Assembly (NCBI GenBank): GCA_029204225.1 | Contig: CM055100.1 | Location: forward strand, 25,053,106-25,117,105 | DNA: 64,000 nucleotides | From: Diphasiastrum complanatum | Taxonomy: Eukaryota > Streptophyta > Lycopodiopsida > Lycopodiales > Lycopodiaceae | Direction: 5' to 3' | Shown here: positions 36,201-51,200 of the stretch, in pieces | How the letters are laid out: each line of letters begins with the position of its first letter | Numbering within the stretch: position 1 is the stretch's first letter | Notes under the pieces: generated by a model | Told to the model about the DNA's origin: nothing | The model's input: the letters and a program-made list of their open reading frames with translations, nothing else | Database searches by the model: none | Program-made: the position numbers and the translations under genes

Positions 36201-39200
36201 CCATAACTGTTCCCTGTGAATCGCAGAACGTAATTTGAAAATGGCTAGTGTCCATTTTTTTTCATTGAATAATCTCTGTCAACACAGTGCCGAAGTTAAA
36301 GTTCCTTACAATGAAATCAAAGAACACTATCTTAGTGATTCCAGAATGTAAGAACATTCAAGCCTAAAGTAACTATCTTTTATGACTTTATAGCAAACAA
36401 GTAAACTAGCATATACATTCTTTTAAAGCTAAGCCTCCAAAGAAAATCCACTAAAAGAGCACATACTCATCAAAACAAAAGCTCCTTAGTTAATGGCCTG
36501 ACCACCAGCAACCTCTTCAGTGTGTGATTGACACCATAATTTAAGGAAACTCTGGTAGGATTTGGGGGTTTCACCAATCAAAAGTCACCTCCAGGGTTGA
36601 TGCCACTTCAAGGAAGGGAATCACCCATACTCCTATGTAACGAACCGTCTGAGAAAGTCAAAACTTTCATAACAAGAAATTCTGGCTAAAACTCTATGTT
36701 TTGACATGGCATTTGAATATTATGATGTGAATAGTTGCATGTAAAAATTCAAACCATAAATGGTTTGACCACAAAACTTAACCTTAAGTTTGAAAGCCAA
36801 AATGATCTCCCTTGGAAAAACAGAGAACGTTTGTTCATCCCCTTGCTGCTGCAAAGTTGTCTATCAATTTTAAATAAGGGCTTCAAGGGACCAAAGAACT
36901 AGCTTTAAACATATATCAATAGTTAGGGCCTACAAAGAGGCCAATTTTCAGTTTGCATACACCCGCGTCGTGCATGTGAACGTTTCGATTGGTAAGGGGC
37001 ATTTGAATTCACAAGGTTGAGATAATTTAAGATTAACTGGTTAGATGGAGGAAACAAATGCATCAGATGTTGTAACTTTTACCTAAGAGAACTAGAAAGG
37101 AAGCATTTTTCAGGTTCAAGGCGTAACCAATAATTTCGACCATTGAAGCGAGGCATGGCCCTCTTTATTGGCATGGATTTTTCAAGGAGCCAGTGATGGA
37201 CTAGTGTGGCAATAGCTGATTTGTGACAAGCAAATTCAGAGGTTGAAACCCCTCTGGCAAGTGATCGAGTTGTGAGGCATAAGCCTTCTTCTTAGAACAA
37301 AAATTCAGTAGATAAAGGCTCCATGTCCAACAAAGGATCAATGAGGCATGGGCCACTTTCTTGGCATGAAATCATCAGATTTCAAATCTAAAGTACGATG
37401 TATGCCTAGATGCCCCGCACAAGGTGAGTCATGGCATTCATAAAGAATTTTCTTTCTAAGTGCATCCACATCAGGCACGCATATCTTCCCTTTCTTGAAC
37501 AAAAGTCCCTTATGGATAGAGAAGTCATCAACACTCTTTTTATCCTTTCTCCCAGACTGATCACCTTGTACATCAGTCTCATTTGATGAGTCTGTTAGAA
37601 CCCTCCTCCAGATTTGGTCCAAAATGCGGGTCTTTCTCACAAAGACCTCTGAAGGAGATAAAAATCTGTGCTAATCTCAATGAAGGAAAGTTCGTTCACT
37701 TCACCAATTCGACTAAGTGCATCAGCCACACGATTGGTAGTTCCCTTAATATACCGTACTTCAAAGTCGAATTCCTAAATGAATTCTGCCCATTGAGCCT
37801 TAAGAACTCTCAGATCATTCTAATTACAGAAATATTTCAGAGGTTGATAATTCGTGTTTACCATGAACTTATTACCATACAAGTAATTATCTTAGAGCAT
37901 GGATCACCGCAAAAAGCTCTTTTTCAAGAGTAGTATGTTTGAATGATTTGTCTCCAACTATCCTTCAATATCAAAAATTAGTATCTCTTTTAGGCTTTAA
38001 ATCCAGTACTAATTATTATTGGCACTGTGAAATTTACCATTTTCATTGACAGTCTAGCCCACCTACTCTTGTTCTTCTGGGTCTATGTACCATCTCACTC
38101 CTGAAAGATCTCTCATAGTTCTAGATCCCAATTTTGCCAAAAAAACCCAGCCACCACTAGAATAACTACGTTCTTGCTTCGTTCGTCTGTTATTGAATTT
38201 GACTAGACTCAATGGATTTCCGACAAAGCTTTTGCAATCTAAATTTTCTGAACCCACACTAACAATTGAGCTTGTGGAATGAAAAGGCTCAAACACCACC
38301 CACACATCTTCTGCCAAGCTCTGAACAGCAGACTTTTTACAACATGGGTCTAGGAAACCTAATTGCTATTCCATCTTATTATAAAGCATTACTCATTTTC
38401 CTAGGTGCTAAACTCTGTAGCCTGCACAATTATTACTTGCTCTTCAAACATTCAAAGATCACTTAAGACCTTGTTTGCATTGGCCACTCTCAGTATCTTA
38501 AAGGATGTTCTTGTTTTCATTACTGGTTCCCCAAAAAGACAGCAATTTCAAGAAAACTTCCATTCTGCATACAGTTAGATACAAATACAAAAAAGTAGAG
38601 TACAGTTGCAGCCTATATTAGTTCAAATCTTGTGGGCACAAGATAACAAACCCTCTGTTGGCATGACAGCCACGGAAGTAATAGCTTCATTGTGACCTTC
38701 CAAAGAAAAACTGCATTGTCCATTGGCCCTCCAACCCCTGAAAAATCATGGGGTGGGTTAATTGTTCTCTTATTTACTAGGTATTGCCATAACTTCTCCT
38801 CGGGATTACATATCTCAACATATCATCCCATCAAATTTGTAGTGGTAAGAAAACTTCAAAAAAAGAATGATCGAACACGTATTTCAGATTAAGCATGTCA
38901 CATTATTATGGTAAATCATTGTAGAATCAGCAGCTATGGAGACAAAATACATGGTCACAGAAAAAGGAAACTTCACCTTGCAATACCATCATATGACCCA
39001 GTAAAAACATATCTGCACAAAACCAATCAACAAATGGTGAGAGATTGACATAAACATAAATCAAGATGGTGGCATGCAGAATTTTAAGAAAAAAAAACTA
39101 ATTATAGAAATTTTTTTAAGCAATAAATCTAGAGAGATGCTGCAAAAACGTATAGTGAAGGGTGCAGCAGACAGTGACACACTAGGTCACTAACTGCTTA

Positions 39201-42200
39201 TGAAGGCGAGTTCAAAAAAAGAACAGCCACAAAGTGCTGACTACAATTCGTACTAAATTATAAAAAAATACAACCTCACAGTTTAGATAAGCTACAACCT
39301 CACAGGCTAGTAGTTCCATCTTTTGCTGATCATCCATAATACTCAATAGCTCCCATTCGACATATGACTTTGTCAACTCTTTTAAGGCGAATAGACGATG
39401 GCATCTGACTAGACCATCTACATCAATCAGCATCCCCAAAAAATGCTAGTTGTGCCACAGGCTCCAGCACTACACGCCACTGAGAGTAAATGCTACACAT
39501 TCCGACTATGTCTTATTATCCACGAGTATAAGATTGACCTCACTCCACCCTGGTGTCTCTAACTCTTATAAACTCCAATAGATGCCTAATCAAATTAGTG
39601 ATGTTCAGCTTATCAAAAACACAACAGCAAGCCACAGATAGTTGTCGAGAAACTGAGGAGGCTGTCAGAAATGGTGAACTCCTACAACTTTGTCGTAGCA
39701 CGAACAAGACACGAAGGTCGAACGAGAACAATTCGCGACAGTCAACGTATCTTTGACTCGAAGCACGAACGATTCGCGAATCAATCGCGAATCGTAAACA
39801 CACCTCCAGGACCACAAAGCGCAAAATGGACGCAAAACGAAAAGAACGGAAACACACGAAGAGAAATCTTACGCACTGCCAGCTGGCAGCTCAACGGGCT
39901 TCATGCCCAGCTGAAATGAATAGCAACGACGGAGACTAACTAACTAGTTGATTAGCGTTAACTAGTCTTGTGATTCTACGTTTAGCTATCTTGTAAACTC
40001 CACATAGTGGAGGTATAAACAATCCTCTCTGGATCATAACTGTAAAAAAGAGAGATAGTGAATACAGAGATCTATAAGAAACAGAGAGAGACGTAGCGAA
40101 TAGAGTAACAAAGCAAAAATACCATAGTTGTGCATGAAAGTCTGCCAACGAGCAGAACACAGCGAAAGAGCAGAGAGTCATTCCGCCAATGAGCGAGACA
40201 CTGATGATCTCGCTCTAAAACCAAACTGACAATATAGTCGCTCTATTTCGTGTATCTCTTGGCCTTGTGTTATGTCTCTTGATTGCTAGAATAAAACATG
40301 TTCTGTGATGCGTAGTCGAGTGTCTGGGATCCCGTAAGAGCTTCCGCACGAAAAGAAAATTCAAAGACAAAAAATTGTTTAAGAGTCAGAAGAGAGGACG
40401 AACACGACAAAAAAAAACAAAAAAAAAACTTCCGCGACATGGTATCAGAGCCTACAGCTTATCACTCCTAATATCCCAGCAGTGATTCTTCCAGACAACA
40501 CAATATGGCTACGACAATCCAGACCAGAGTAGCAATCAGTCTTTATGGTGCAAATTACAGAATCTGGAAATTCAAAATCAAAACACTTCTGAAGGGCGAA
40601 GGAATCTGGTCGGTGACCGAACTCTCAGAGGTGCAGCCTCCAGAGGGAGACCCGAGGAGAGCTGAATGGATCAGAAAGGATGAGCGCGCAATGGCGATCA
40701 TCGTTTCGCCCATAAATGAAGATCTACTCATGCAGATTGAAGATTGCGAAAGCAGCCATGCAGCGTGGGAACGATTAAAGCAGAAGTATGAAGTGAGGAC
40801 TGTAGCTTCAGTCATGCACCTTCACAATCAGCTGCAATCCATACGGTGGGATGGCAACCAGTTAGATCAGCACGTTGAGAAGATAAAAAACGATCTTCGC
40901 TCAACTCGTTGCATCAGGACAGGAGCACCAGGTCCCAGCACCACAGCAGCTGATGTACTTCATGAAATTTCTATCGACGTCCTATCAGCCGCTGAGAATG
41001 CTCATGCTGAGTCTACCAGATATGACATTCGACAAAGCAGTCAGTCTTGTCGCTGATGAGAGACTGATGAGAGACGAAGGAGAGGGAAGCAGTGATCAAG
41101 AGAAGGCTCTCTTCACAAAAGGAAAGAAGAAGAACAAAAACAAGCCAAGATTCGAGAAGACGAAGTCCTCGAATCAACAATCTTCTTCCTGCGATCACTG
41201 CCACAAACCAGGCCATACGGCCAACAAATGTTGGTTCAATCCAGCAATACCTTGCATGCACTGCAAGAAAAAAGGGCATTCTGCATACGACTGCAGATTC
41301 AACCCAAAAAGGAAAAACAAAGCTGAAAAGGCAAACGTTGCAGAGTCATCAAAGGATGCTGAAAGAGGTGACGAAGCTTTCACGATACTCGACGAAGCTT
41401 TGACAAGCTACTCCGAACACGACTACGATGTAGTCATCAATTCATGAGCAACATCTCACATAACCTGCAACAAGAAGATCTTGATCAACTTTCGCGAACT
41501 CGAAAACGACAGAGCAGTGATTCTAGGCGATGGAAGCAGACCCTTGCTCAGAAAGGATCTGCTATCTGTCTCCAAGATGGCAGATCTAGGCATTCGAGTT
41601 TTGTTTGACGGCAACACTTGCCGTACGATCGAGAAGACGACAAACAAGTTGCTGACGGCCGGATGCAGAGAAGGAAATCTCTTCCAGGCCAAAATAATCA
41701 GCAACTCTGAAAGCATATTAAATGCTTCAGAAAATGAAGATCAACTCTGGCATAGAAGAATGTATCTGAACATGCGGAGCCTGTATGACATGAGCAAAAA
41801 GGACATTGTCACAGGTCTCAAGATTTTAAGGCCAAAGGCTGAGTTCTGCGAAGCTAGAAATGGTGAACTCCTACAACTTTGTCGCAGCACGAACAAGACA
41901 CAAAGGTCGAACGAGAACAATTCGTGACAGTCAACGTATCTTTGACTCGAAGCACGAACGATTCGCGAATCAATCACGAATTGTAAACACACCTCCAAGA
42001 CTGCAAAGCGCAAAATGGACGCAAAACGAAAAGAACACGAAGACAGCTCAACAGGCTTCATGCCCAGCTGAAATGAATAGCAACGACGGAGACTAACTAA
42101 CTAGTTGATTAGCGTTAACTAGTCTTGTGATTCTACGTTTAGCTATCTTGTAAATTCCACATAGTGGAGGTATAAACAATCCTCTCTAGATCATAACTGT

Positions 42201-45200
42201 AAAAAAGAGAGATAGTGAATACAGAGATCTGTAAGAAACAGAGAGAGACGTAGCGAATAGAGTAAGAAAGCAAAAATACCATAGCGAAAGAGCAGAGAGT
42301 CATTCCACCAACGAGCGAGACACTGACGATCTCGCTCTAAAACCAAACTGACAATATAGTCGCTCTATTTTGTGTATCTCTTGGCCTTGTGCTGTGTCTC
42401 TTGATTGCTAGAATAAAACATGTTCTGTGATGCGTAGTCGAGTGTCTGGGATCCCATAAGAGCCTCTGCACGAAAAGAAAATTCAAAGACAAAAAATTGT
42501 TTAAGAAACAGAAGAGAGGACGAACACGACACAAAAAAAAAAAAAAAAAAAAAAACTTCCGCGACATGGTATCAGAGCCTACAGGTTATCACTATTGATA
42601 TCCCAGCAGTGATTCTTCCAGACAACACAATATGGCTACGACAATCCAGACCAGAGTAGCAATCAGTCTTGATGGTGCAAACCCTCATCATCACATAATA
42701 TAGACTTTTATGCAGAAAGCTGTCACCACGGAACCCAGATCATGTATGAAGCACATATATGTGAAACAAAATTAGATAAGAACAGACTAGAAAACAAAAA
42801 CAAGAATAGTCGGCATCAGATATTTTCAATCTTCTCTTCCAAGTCACTGCTCTGTGTGCTAGTAACTTTGAATGATTTCAAAGTTCTTGGAGTGATGTCA
42901 TCCTTAGCAGCTTGTACTCTTGCACTCCATTCCCCACTTTTCGCCAATTGCCTCCTGCAAAGAGGCTTCTCATCTCAAGTCGTTACAGGATACAAGAGGA
43001 TCATGACCAAATTGTCCACCTGTTTCTCCTTCAATTTGTTCCTTGACATTAAGTTGTTGCTTGGTCAGTCACCTGCTCACCTTGGCATACACGACCGGAC
43101 TTCCTCTATACACTGTAAATTTAGTCCAAAGCCTTATTTCTGGAAATGCATTATCCCCCAGGGGTGCATGCACTGCCTCATTGTACATTTTCTCATAAAA
43201 AATAATGGGGTGGCGATCCAATTCTAGCAAACAATTTCCCACTTCCATAGACCCAATATTCCTCGAAAGTCCAGAAGAGGCTAAAAAGCATGGTGCACCA
43301 CGCCATTGCTAGTACGATGAGTCTTCAGTCTCTTGATGGCCTCTCAGACCATGTCGAAGGTGAAGAAGGTGAATTCACATGGATGTGGGGAGATAGAGAT
43401 GGGTGAATCAGTGGAATATGTGGACCATATGTGTACATCATCAAGGAGGGGAGGTGGAGCACAAGGGATAAATGCATGCCATAAGGCACCTGTAGAAGAA
43501 TTATATAAAGAGTCGACAAGGCATCGCCCTTCACGTTCTTTAAAGGCATGCTTTTTGGCGGAGTGAATGGTGGAGAGATCTACGAGTAGTATGAAGTGCA
43601 AGTGGTTCATGCAGACATGTATGGGCAACACGGAGGTGTAAGGAGCGACCCTCATCATCAAACCAAGGAGGCCGAATAGGACGAGAGGATCTGGAAGGAC
43701 GTCGATAAGGTTTCGAAAAGGATGCGGAAGCAACAGTATGACGTGCGGAAGCCTGTGACTCCAATAGGCTATAATGTGGAAAGTGGTGTAGTAGTGAAAC
43801 AAGGGCCTTCTGGTAAGTCGCAATGTAGGGGTGGGTGAAGGTATATCTAGGTGCACGATTGTGCTCGGAGTTCTCATCTCAGCATGTCCACCTCCATTTG
43901 AAGCTTCGTATTGTTTCTCGAAGATGGACATTTCCATCTTAGCCGTGTTTAGCTCTGCTTTAAATCCCTGAAAATCTTGCAATAAGACACTGATATTAGC
44001 TGCAATATAGGACTCAACTGCTTTCATAGGTGTATTAAGGTTCTTGGGAAAAAGGATAGATCAGATTGGGAATAGATAAATCAGAAGAAGGGAAAGAAGA
44101 AGAAGAAAAAGGGCCAGTTGTAGAAGGGAGGGGTGTAAGAGGGGAGTGAAGGATGTAGGAGGGTGGAGGTGGAGGCTGGGTAGCAGCAGCAGAAGATGGC
44201 TGTTGCTGCTGCGCTGCTAATTTTATAGCACTGATTCCCAGCAATTTTTTAATGATTTTTTACGTCTGATTGTCAGCCAAACATCTATCATTTCCTGATA
44301 CCTATCTAATGTTTTCGTGTCAAACTTGTCAGTATTTTGCAGAGAAATATGAGAGCTATCTTCATCTTCAAATTGGCTTCTAATCACTGACATTAATTAT
44401 CACTCAATTGGATTCCATTGACACTCCTATATTTATCCATAAGATTGAAACATGTTAGTGGCAATTTTGGTGGGCGACAGGCATAAAGACAAGAGACAGA
44501 CCTACGTTTGGTCAAAAATCTCAGCCCATATTGACCACTCTATCCATGTCATTCATTGCATGTAATGATTTTGTAATTGCAAGTTTTCTAAAAGCTCTAT
44601 TTGTTACATATGAGCATTGGTCTCCCATGATAGGTTGAGTTTCAAGGAAGTCTGGAGGACCATAAAATGTGTTTTGGGCTTCTACAACTGAAAAGCTGCT
44701 CCAGGTCAGGGTATAAAATGTTGCAGTGCATAGAGAAGATTGGTGAAACTAGTCCTGAGAGACTTTGTTTACAAGAGGTTTTGAAAAGATTAAAAGGCCA
44801 TAGAAGAGAAGGTTGAAGGCTATTACGGGGCAATTTGAAGCACATTAAGCAACACCACCTCATATTCATGGTTCTGTAAACCTTGATGGGAATCATCTAT
44901 AAGGAATGTGCTTAAACTGTATAAGAAAAGAAAGTTGGCTACGATGAATGATGAGGGATCGAGAACATTGCTGTGAGGAACATTGATGCAGTTGACAACT
45001 GGCTTCAAAAATCAGAAAAATGATTTCAGATGTGTCGGGTACTCAACAATCAAAAAAAATTATCTGGAGCCGCGTATCATTTTAAAGAAACGACTCACAG
45101 GTGGAGGAAATTACAAAAGAAGAATTGGGTTACTACCACTTGGGATTCATTTGAAAAATATTCGCTCATATTGGGGTATTAATGGATTAGAAGAACCAAG

Positions 45201-48200
45201 TGATGTTGCAAAGCATCACTTCTAAGCAAGGGGCAACCTTAATCTAAAAAGAAACATAGACAAGAAAGGAATTGTTTAAGGTACCAGAGGAGCTTCCTAT
45301 AATTTCTTCCAAGTATTTCGTTGTGTGGAGAGGCTCAGGGAGAGGACAAATACTTTATATGAAGCTACATGGATGGTCCATTGTATTACAGATATCGACT
45401 AAAATCTCGAAATGTTGGTGTTACAGCTCCAAGGGCAAGGTCTTGGTGTTACCAAGGAAAATAAGGAAAGGTAAAGACATTTGGCTAGCACATAGCAAGA
45501 AGGGAAACAAGGACAAGAAAAATCAAATAAAGGGCATAAGAGGGTCTATATCCCTCAAGGGAAAATATGTGCACTGATGACCACGGCAGTCAATGTTCCT
45601 AAACGTTCTGTCTATAAAACCAAGAGTTGGCAAAAACAGGAAAAACTGTGCTTTGAGAACACAAAGGGAAAAATGCTCACATATCCAGATGAGAGCCCAG
45701 TAGTTTTGAAGCAGGCAAGGAAGCATATGCAATGCAAATTGCAGAGCAGAGTAAGAACTAACTTCATATGTTCTGCAGTTGCTAGTTATTTCAGGGGTCA
45801 AGAAGGTGGATCCTCAGGTGGCATTATCTTAGTCAATGAAAGAAAGGCATCAATAACCCACACTTCCTCAGTGGTTATGCAAGAAATTGTTGGATAGAAA
45901 CGGACTGGTTTAAGAGTACTACTTAGCATCGATATTTTATGCCACAAACTGATCATTGATGGCTTGTTTTATGGTTTGCATGGCATTGGTGTAGTTAGTA
46001 AAATAGACTTAAAGAGTAGTTATCATTAGGTTAGAGTTCATGGAGAGATGGTTTACTATATTGCCTTCAAAATGATTGCAGGGAGGTTTTTATGGTACCG
46101 TGCAAATTGGCAACCTTTATAAAAATGATGAATGTACTTGAAACGCATATGGGTAAGTTCATTTTCCATTTACTGGCATTGCCGGAGCATTAGTTAGACC
46201 AAAGGGTAAGACATAAAAATTCGTAATGGCCATACCTAGAGCAAAAACCAGTTTTGGAAACATCCCCCTCGTGGATTCTACTTTGATGGTACCCCGACCT
46301 AAGGTCCAATTTGGTGAAATACTTAGCACCATTCAATCGGTCCATTAAGTCATCCATCTGAGGTAAGGGATAACGGTTCTTATAATCATCTTACTAAGCT
46401 TCTTGTAATCGACACAAAGGCGAATACCATCGTCTTTTTGCCGGTTAACAAAACATGAGCTCCCCAAGGGAACTTATTGGGTCTAATATGGCCCTTAACG
46501 TAATAACTCCTCAAGTTGCTTAGCAACCTCATCTTCTTCCTTCAGGCTCGATACAAGAGAGTTGTCGGGAGGAGATCTATGTGATAAGCTAGTCTTCCAC
46601 ATTTATAGGAATATTCCCTATAAAATAGGATCTAATGGAATCTTCCTATCTTATCTTCTAGAAGCTTATCCACACGTGTGAATGGTATCTTGACATGTGT
46701 GAGTAATAACTCATTCACATGGAAGTCCAATTTGACCAATTTGACCATTTTCAAGATTCTACTCAAAGGTCAATTTAACACTACGATCTATTAACACTAC
46801 TCAACCAATGATAAAGCTCCCCTAGAGGGGGGGAAGACCCTCAGGCAACTGCTCAGGGAATATATCACTATATTCCTCCCTAAGTCTTTTAAAGTTTTTG
46901 CCCTCAGGCGTTGATTCTAAATTGACAGAAAAAGACAATGAAGCATGCTTTAGGGAAAGACGATACATCACCATTGAAATTATGAGTAACAAAAGCATCC
47001 ATGCAAGATTCATCTTTCAAATAACATAAATACGAGTGATATTCATAATCCAATCAACATTGATTAGCTTCATGAGCAGTTACAAAAGGTAGATCAGGCT
47101 CATCGCCTTTAAGATAAACCATAGAGCCATTATGCAAAAAAGATATACTATGTGAAACATAATCTTTCTTTAACGACTCATTCCTAGCATAAAACAATTC
47201 CTTGCCTAGGATTAAATCTACCTTATCAAGATTCATAGTTTGAAAAATTAAACTATCTACATAGTTTTGAATCTTCAATGGCACGTGGGGGACAAACTGG
47301 TCCCAGACTTGCTGCTCCCCACCAGCTGCCATTCTAACCACGTATTTGTGGTCACTTGGTGCGGTTGCCAACTGCAGCTTCTGCACCAACTTAGCATTAA
47401 TAAAATTGTGAGTAGAACCGTCGTCAGAAAGAATGAATACTCACGGGTTGGCTGCCTACGAACCCACTCATATGAATGAGGTCATGAGGTCCAAACACCG
47501 CAGTATTAAAACAACAATTACTACCTACGGTTTCATCCATAAAAGATACATCAATACAAGAAATAGAAGAATTACCTAGAGCCTTGAAAGAGCAGCCACC
47601 CTTCTTTCGTTTCTTCGGGCAGGCTACATGAAAATCATCCAAAGTAGTTGGAGACTGTAGCACCCACCTTAAGATCCTGCCACCATGAATATGCTTTGCC
47701 GCGTAAAAACATAATGGCGGTGGCAATCCGGGAGCTGTCTGGCAGATCATGCATGGAAAAATGTGATGACCATCAATCAAGCCAAGCCAAGACCACATCT
47801 TGGTGTCTGTCCTCTTTCTCCCCCGTAAAGAATTCTAAGGTGAACATCGGGTTGAGGAGTGTCTGCCGAGATTGGGACATAGCCCTCAATTCGGTCTCCG
47901 CCCGCCGTTCATGCTTAGAGTGCATGTCGAAAATCTGTTGCTGCAACAGATTTATCACACGCGCCATTTCCTCCATATCAGTCCCAGCGGGGCTTGGAGC
48001 TTGGGTGACATCCATAGGAGTCTCCATGGCAAAGGTAAGGTGTAGGAAAAGACTAGAGGAAAACCGGATAGCAGCGTGAGCTACCCGAAAACCCAATTTC
48101 TTTTAGTATATATAGATGGGCAGCAACTCTACTAATATTTGTGCAAAATGAGTCGATTTTTAGGCTTAAATAGAAGATTTTGGATAGCTTATTAGACAAA

Positions 48201-51200
48201 GTGCCATTTTGGCAAATCAGTTAAAAATTTGTCAAGCTTCTTCAGTAAGCGTCCAAACCATTAAAAACTGACAACTATAGCACAAAGGCCCAAGAAAATA
48301 AATTAACTTGAGCTTATAGAGCACTAAAAAGCAACTTGGGAAAATGGGGTGAAGGAATGTGAACGTACACTCCTTTGCCCCCTCTCCTAAGCTTCAGACC
48401 TGCGTCATGCCCCTTGCGAGGCCGTCACTGAAGGGTGTACCGTTATTGTACATAACACTATCCCCACAGACACATCCCGTTGAGCATGGGATATTGATGA
48501 CTTGGAAGCCGAACTTCTGACTTATGCAGCAGACATCCTTCAACCTTGCACCTATTTTGTTCATATTACTTAACCAAGTTGTTATCTCTAGTTTCCCTTT
48601 GACGTGGTGTACCAACATCATCCATCCCACCATAAGAGTGGTGACCCTATGAACTTAACAAATTACCGCACCATCATAATAGGTCATATTGTGGCGAAAC
48701 TCTATGGTACCATCCTCCAGACATCGGTTAGTAGTGAGGCAAAGGTTCAAAGATTACACACATTGGGTCATGCAGGTTTCCAAGCCAAACAATCCACTAT
48801 TGACCACATCTTCACATTGAGAGCCATCATTGAGGAGGCTAAGTCCAGACATGAGAGGGTGTATTGCTGCTTTGTTGATTTTCGGAGGGCATTTGACTCG
48901 ATCCAGAGGCAGAGACTGTCTGAGTTGGGATTCTCCCCAACTACTATACTGACAAAGTTATGGACTCAGCTCATTACATTCACCGCGTCCATTTACATTT
49001 ACTTTACTTTATGCATAAGCAGGCCTTGGGCCCTTTTTTATTCATTAGTGACACTTAATCTATATGGTTGGCCTTTGGCCTTATTATTCATTATTAGGCC
49101 ATTTGGACATATTACTGGAGAGTGGGGGCCTTCTTGGAGGGCGCACTATTTTCCCTCCCAGTTGGGCCCTAGCCACCGGAAGCTTCCTTCCTCTTGGCTA
49201 TAAGTAGGGAAACTGTGTCATTTGTTATTCAGCTGATGATATTGATCTCTCCCTTTAGCCTCCTTAATCTCTTTCCTGCTTTCTAGGGTTAAGTCTTGCT
49301 TATGTGCTGCTTTCATAGCTTAAGTCTTGCTTATGTGATGCTTTCATAGCTTAGCTCTAGATCAGTTGTGGCTCTATTCGTAACTTGGTATCAGAGCACT
49401 TTCCTGATTGCTGAATTTCATATCTGATTTTCTGATTGAGTGCCCATTTTCCTTGCTGATTTTTCTCTCTTTGCTGAGGTTCATCTCTTTGCTTCAGCAA
49501 CATTCAGCACAGTTTGGAGGAGGACCAGCTCCCATCAGAGCATTTTCCATGGCGGAGCTTTAGCAGATAGTTAGCGGAAGTACTTCCGCTAAATTTGGCG
49601 GCCGGAAAAAAAAAAAATTTGGGCAAATCATTTCCGGCGCCCAAGTTCCAACCCTCCATCACCCATTTCCAGCTTGTTTGCAGGCTCTCCAGCGCCCAAT
49701 TCCCTCATCTCTTTCGTCCGTTCCTCCTTCCATTTTCAGCCCTCTCTTCACTTTTGTTTGCAGGCTGTCCAGCCGCTTCATACTTGTCACTTTCGTCCGT
49801 TTTTGTCTCCGTTTGCAGCCATTTTTCACACCTTGTTTGCAGGCTGTCCATCGCCCATCCTCAACCAAATTTCACGAAATTCCGACTCCGTTTGATATTC
49901 CAATTTGTCACTTGCCTCCTGGCTGTCCAGCGCATTTTTACAGCCTTCATTTTCACTTTTTTTCATTTGCTGATTGTTGTCCTTTCTTAGTTGTGATAAT
50001 AGTGGTTTTAATAGACTAATTTGGGGTGACGACAAGAATCCGCTCTCTCAAGTTTTCGTCTATTCCTTCCACTATCATTATGGCACATTCACCTACCCCG
50101 AGTGAGATTACTCAGGAAACCTTATCCGATCAGTTTCGTCGCATGGATGAGACCCTTTTTGGCCTCGTTCTTCGCTTCGATACCGTTATGACCGGCTTTG
50201 CTACTATGCAGTCACAGATTGATTCTTTACAGCCTCATGGTCCTGGTAAAGCTCCTGTTTTTCCTTCATTTGGGACTCCCCCTCCATTTGGATTTCCATC
50301 TTCCTCTGCTAGTCAGCCTGGTGGTGGACCGTTCATTCCACCTAACCCATCTCCTGGTTTCTTTTCACGTCCCCACTTCCTGAGTCACACTTTGCTCGAG
50401 ACTTTCGTGATAGGGTACAGCTTGCTACCTATTCTGGTTCCTCTGACGGGAACTTATTAGAGAATTGGTTTGCTAAGCTTGACACATATTTGCAAATCTA
50501 CCCTAAGACCGATCCTCAGAAGATCCAGTTGGCTGCTTTACATTTAGATGGACGCGCCGCCACGTGGTGGCGAGTTTATAGAGCTGATCCTGATCGGGAA
50601 GGGCTCCATTTATGGCATACTTTTCGCCGTGACCTCCGTCATGCTATGATTGATCCTCAGTGGCTCAACCGCCAACGTGATACATTCCGTAGTCTCACTC
50701 AGACCAGTGATCTTGCTTCTTATACAAATCAGTTTATGGAGCTTTCTTATCTTTTCACAAATCTATAGCCCACTGAGCTTATTTCTCGTTACATTGCTGG
50801 GATTCGTGGTGCTTTACGTTATGATGTTTCTTCCTTCCGTCCTCCCACACTTGTTGAGGCGATGTCTCTTGCCAGTACTTTACAGCATGAGTACTCTAAC
50901 ACCCTTCCTTCCCGCTTCTCCCAACCCCGTCCTTCTGCTTCATCTTTTCCCGCTACGTCCACCCCTACACCTGCCCCTTCTGTTCCAGCTCTCTCCATTG
51001 TCCCTTCGTCTCCTCGTCCTCCAACTCCTCGACCTGCTTTTGTCCGAAGTTACAAGTCTACAGAGTTCGCTGACCTTCAGTAGAAGCGTCTTTGCTTTCG
51101 TTGTAAGAGTCCTGACCATTTTGCCCGTGATTGCCGTCAGCCTCTCCCTAGTACTACTACTGTTTTTTACCATGAGGGCACTACTCCAGATGATTCCGAT

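Noticed and set aside
38711-38976. A missing micro-exon for the first WD blade
   Set aside because: Not needed: using the acceptor at 38,738 extends the exon by nine codons (GWRANGQCS) and restores the blade.
45272-45897. Possible host gene from two Lys-rich + strand frames
   Set aside because: The frames are not joined by splice sites, match no family I know, and lie among retroelement debris in a WDR12 intron.
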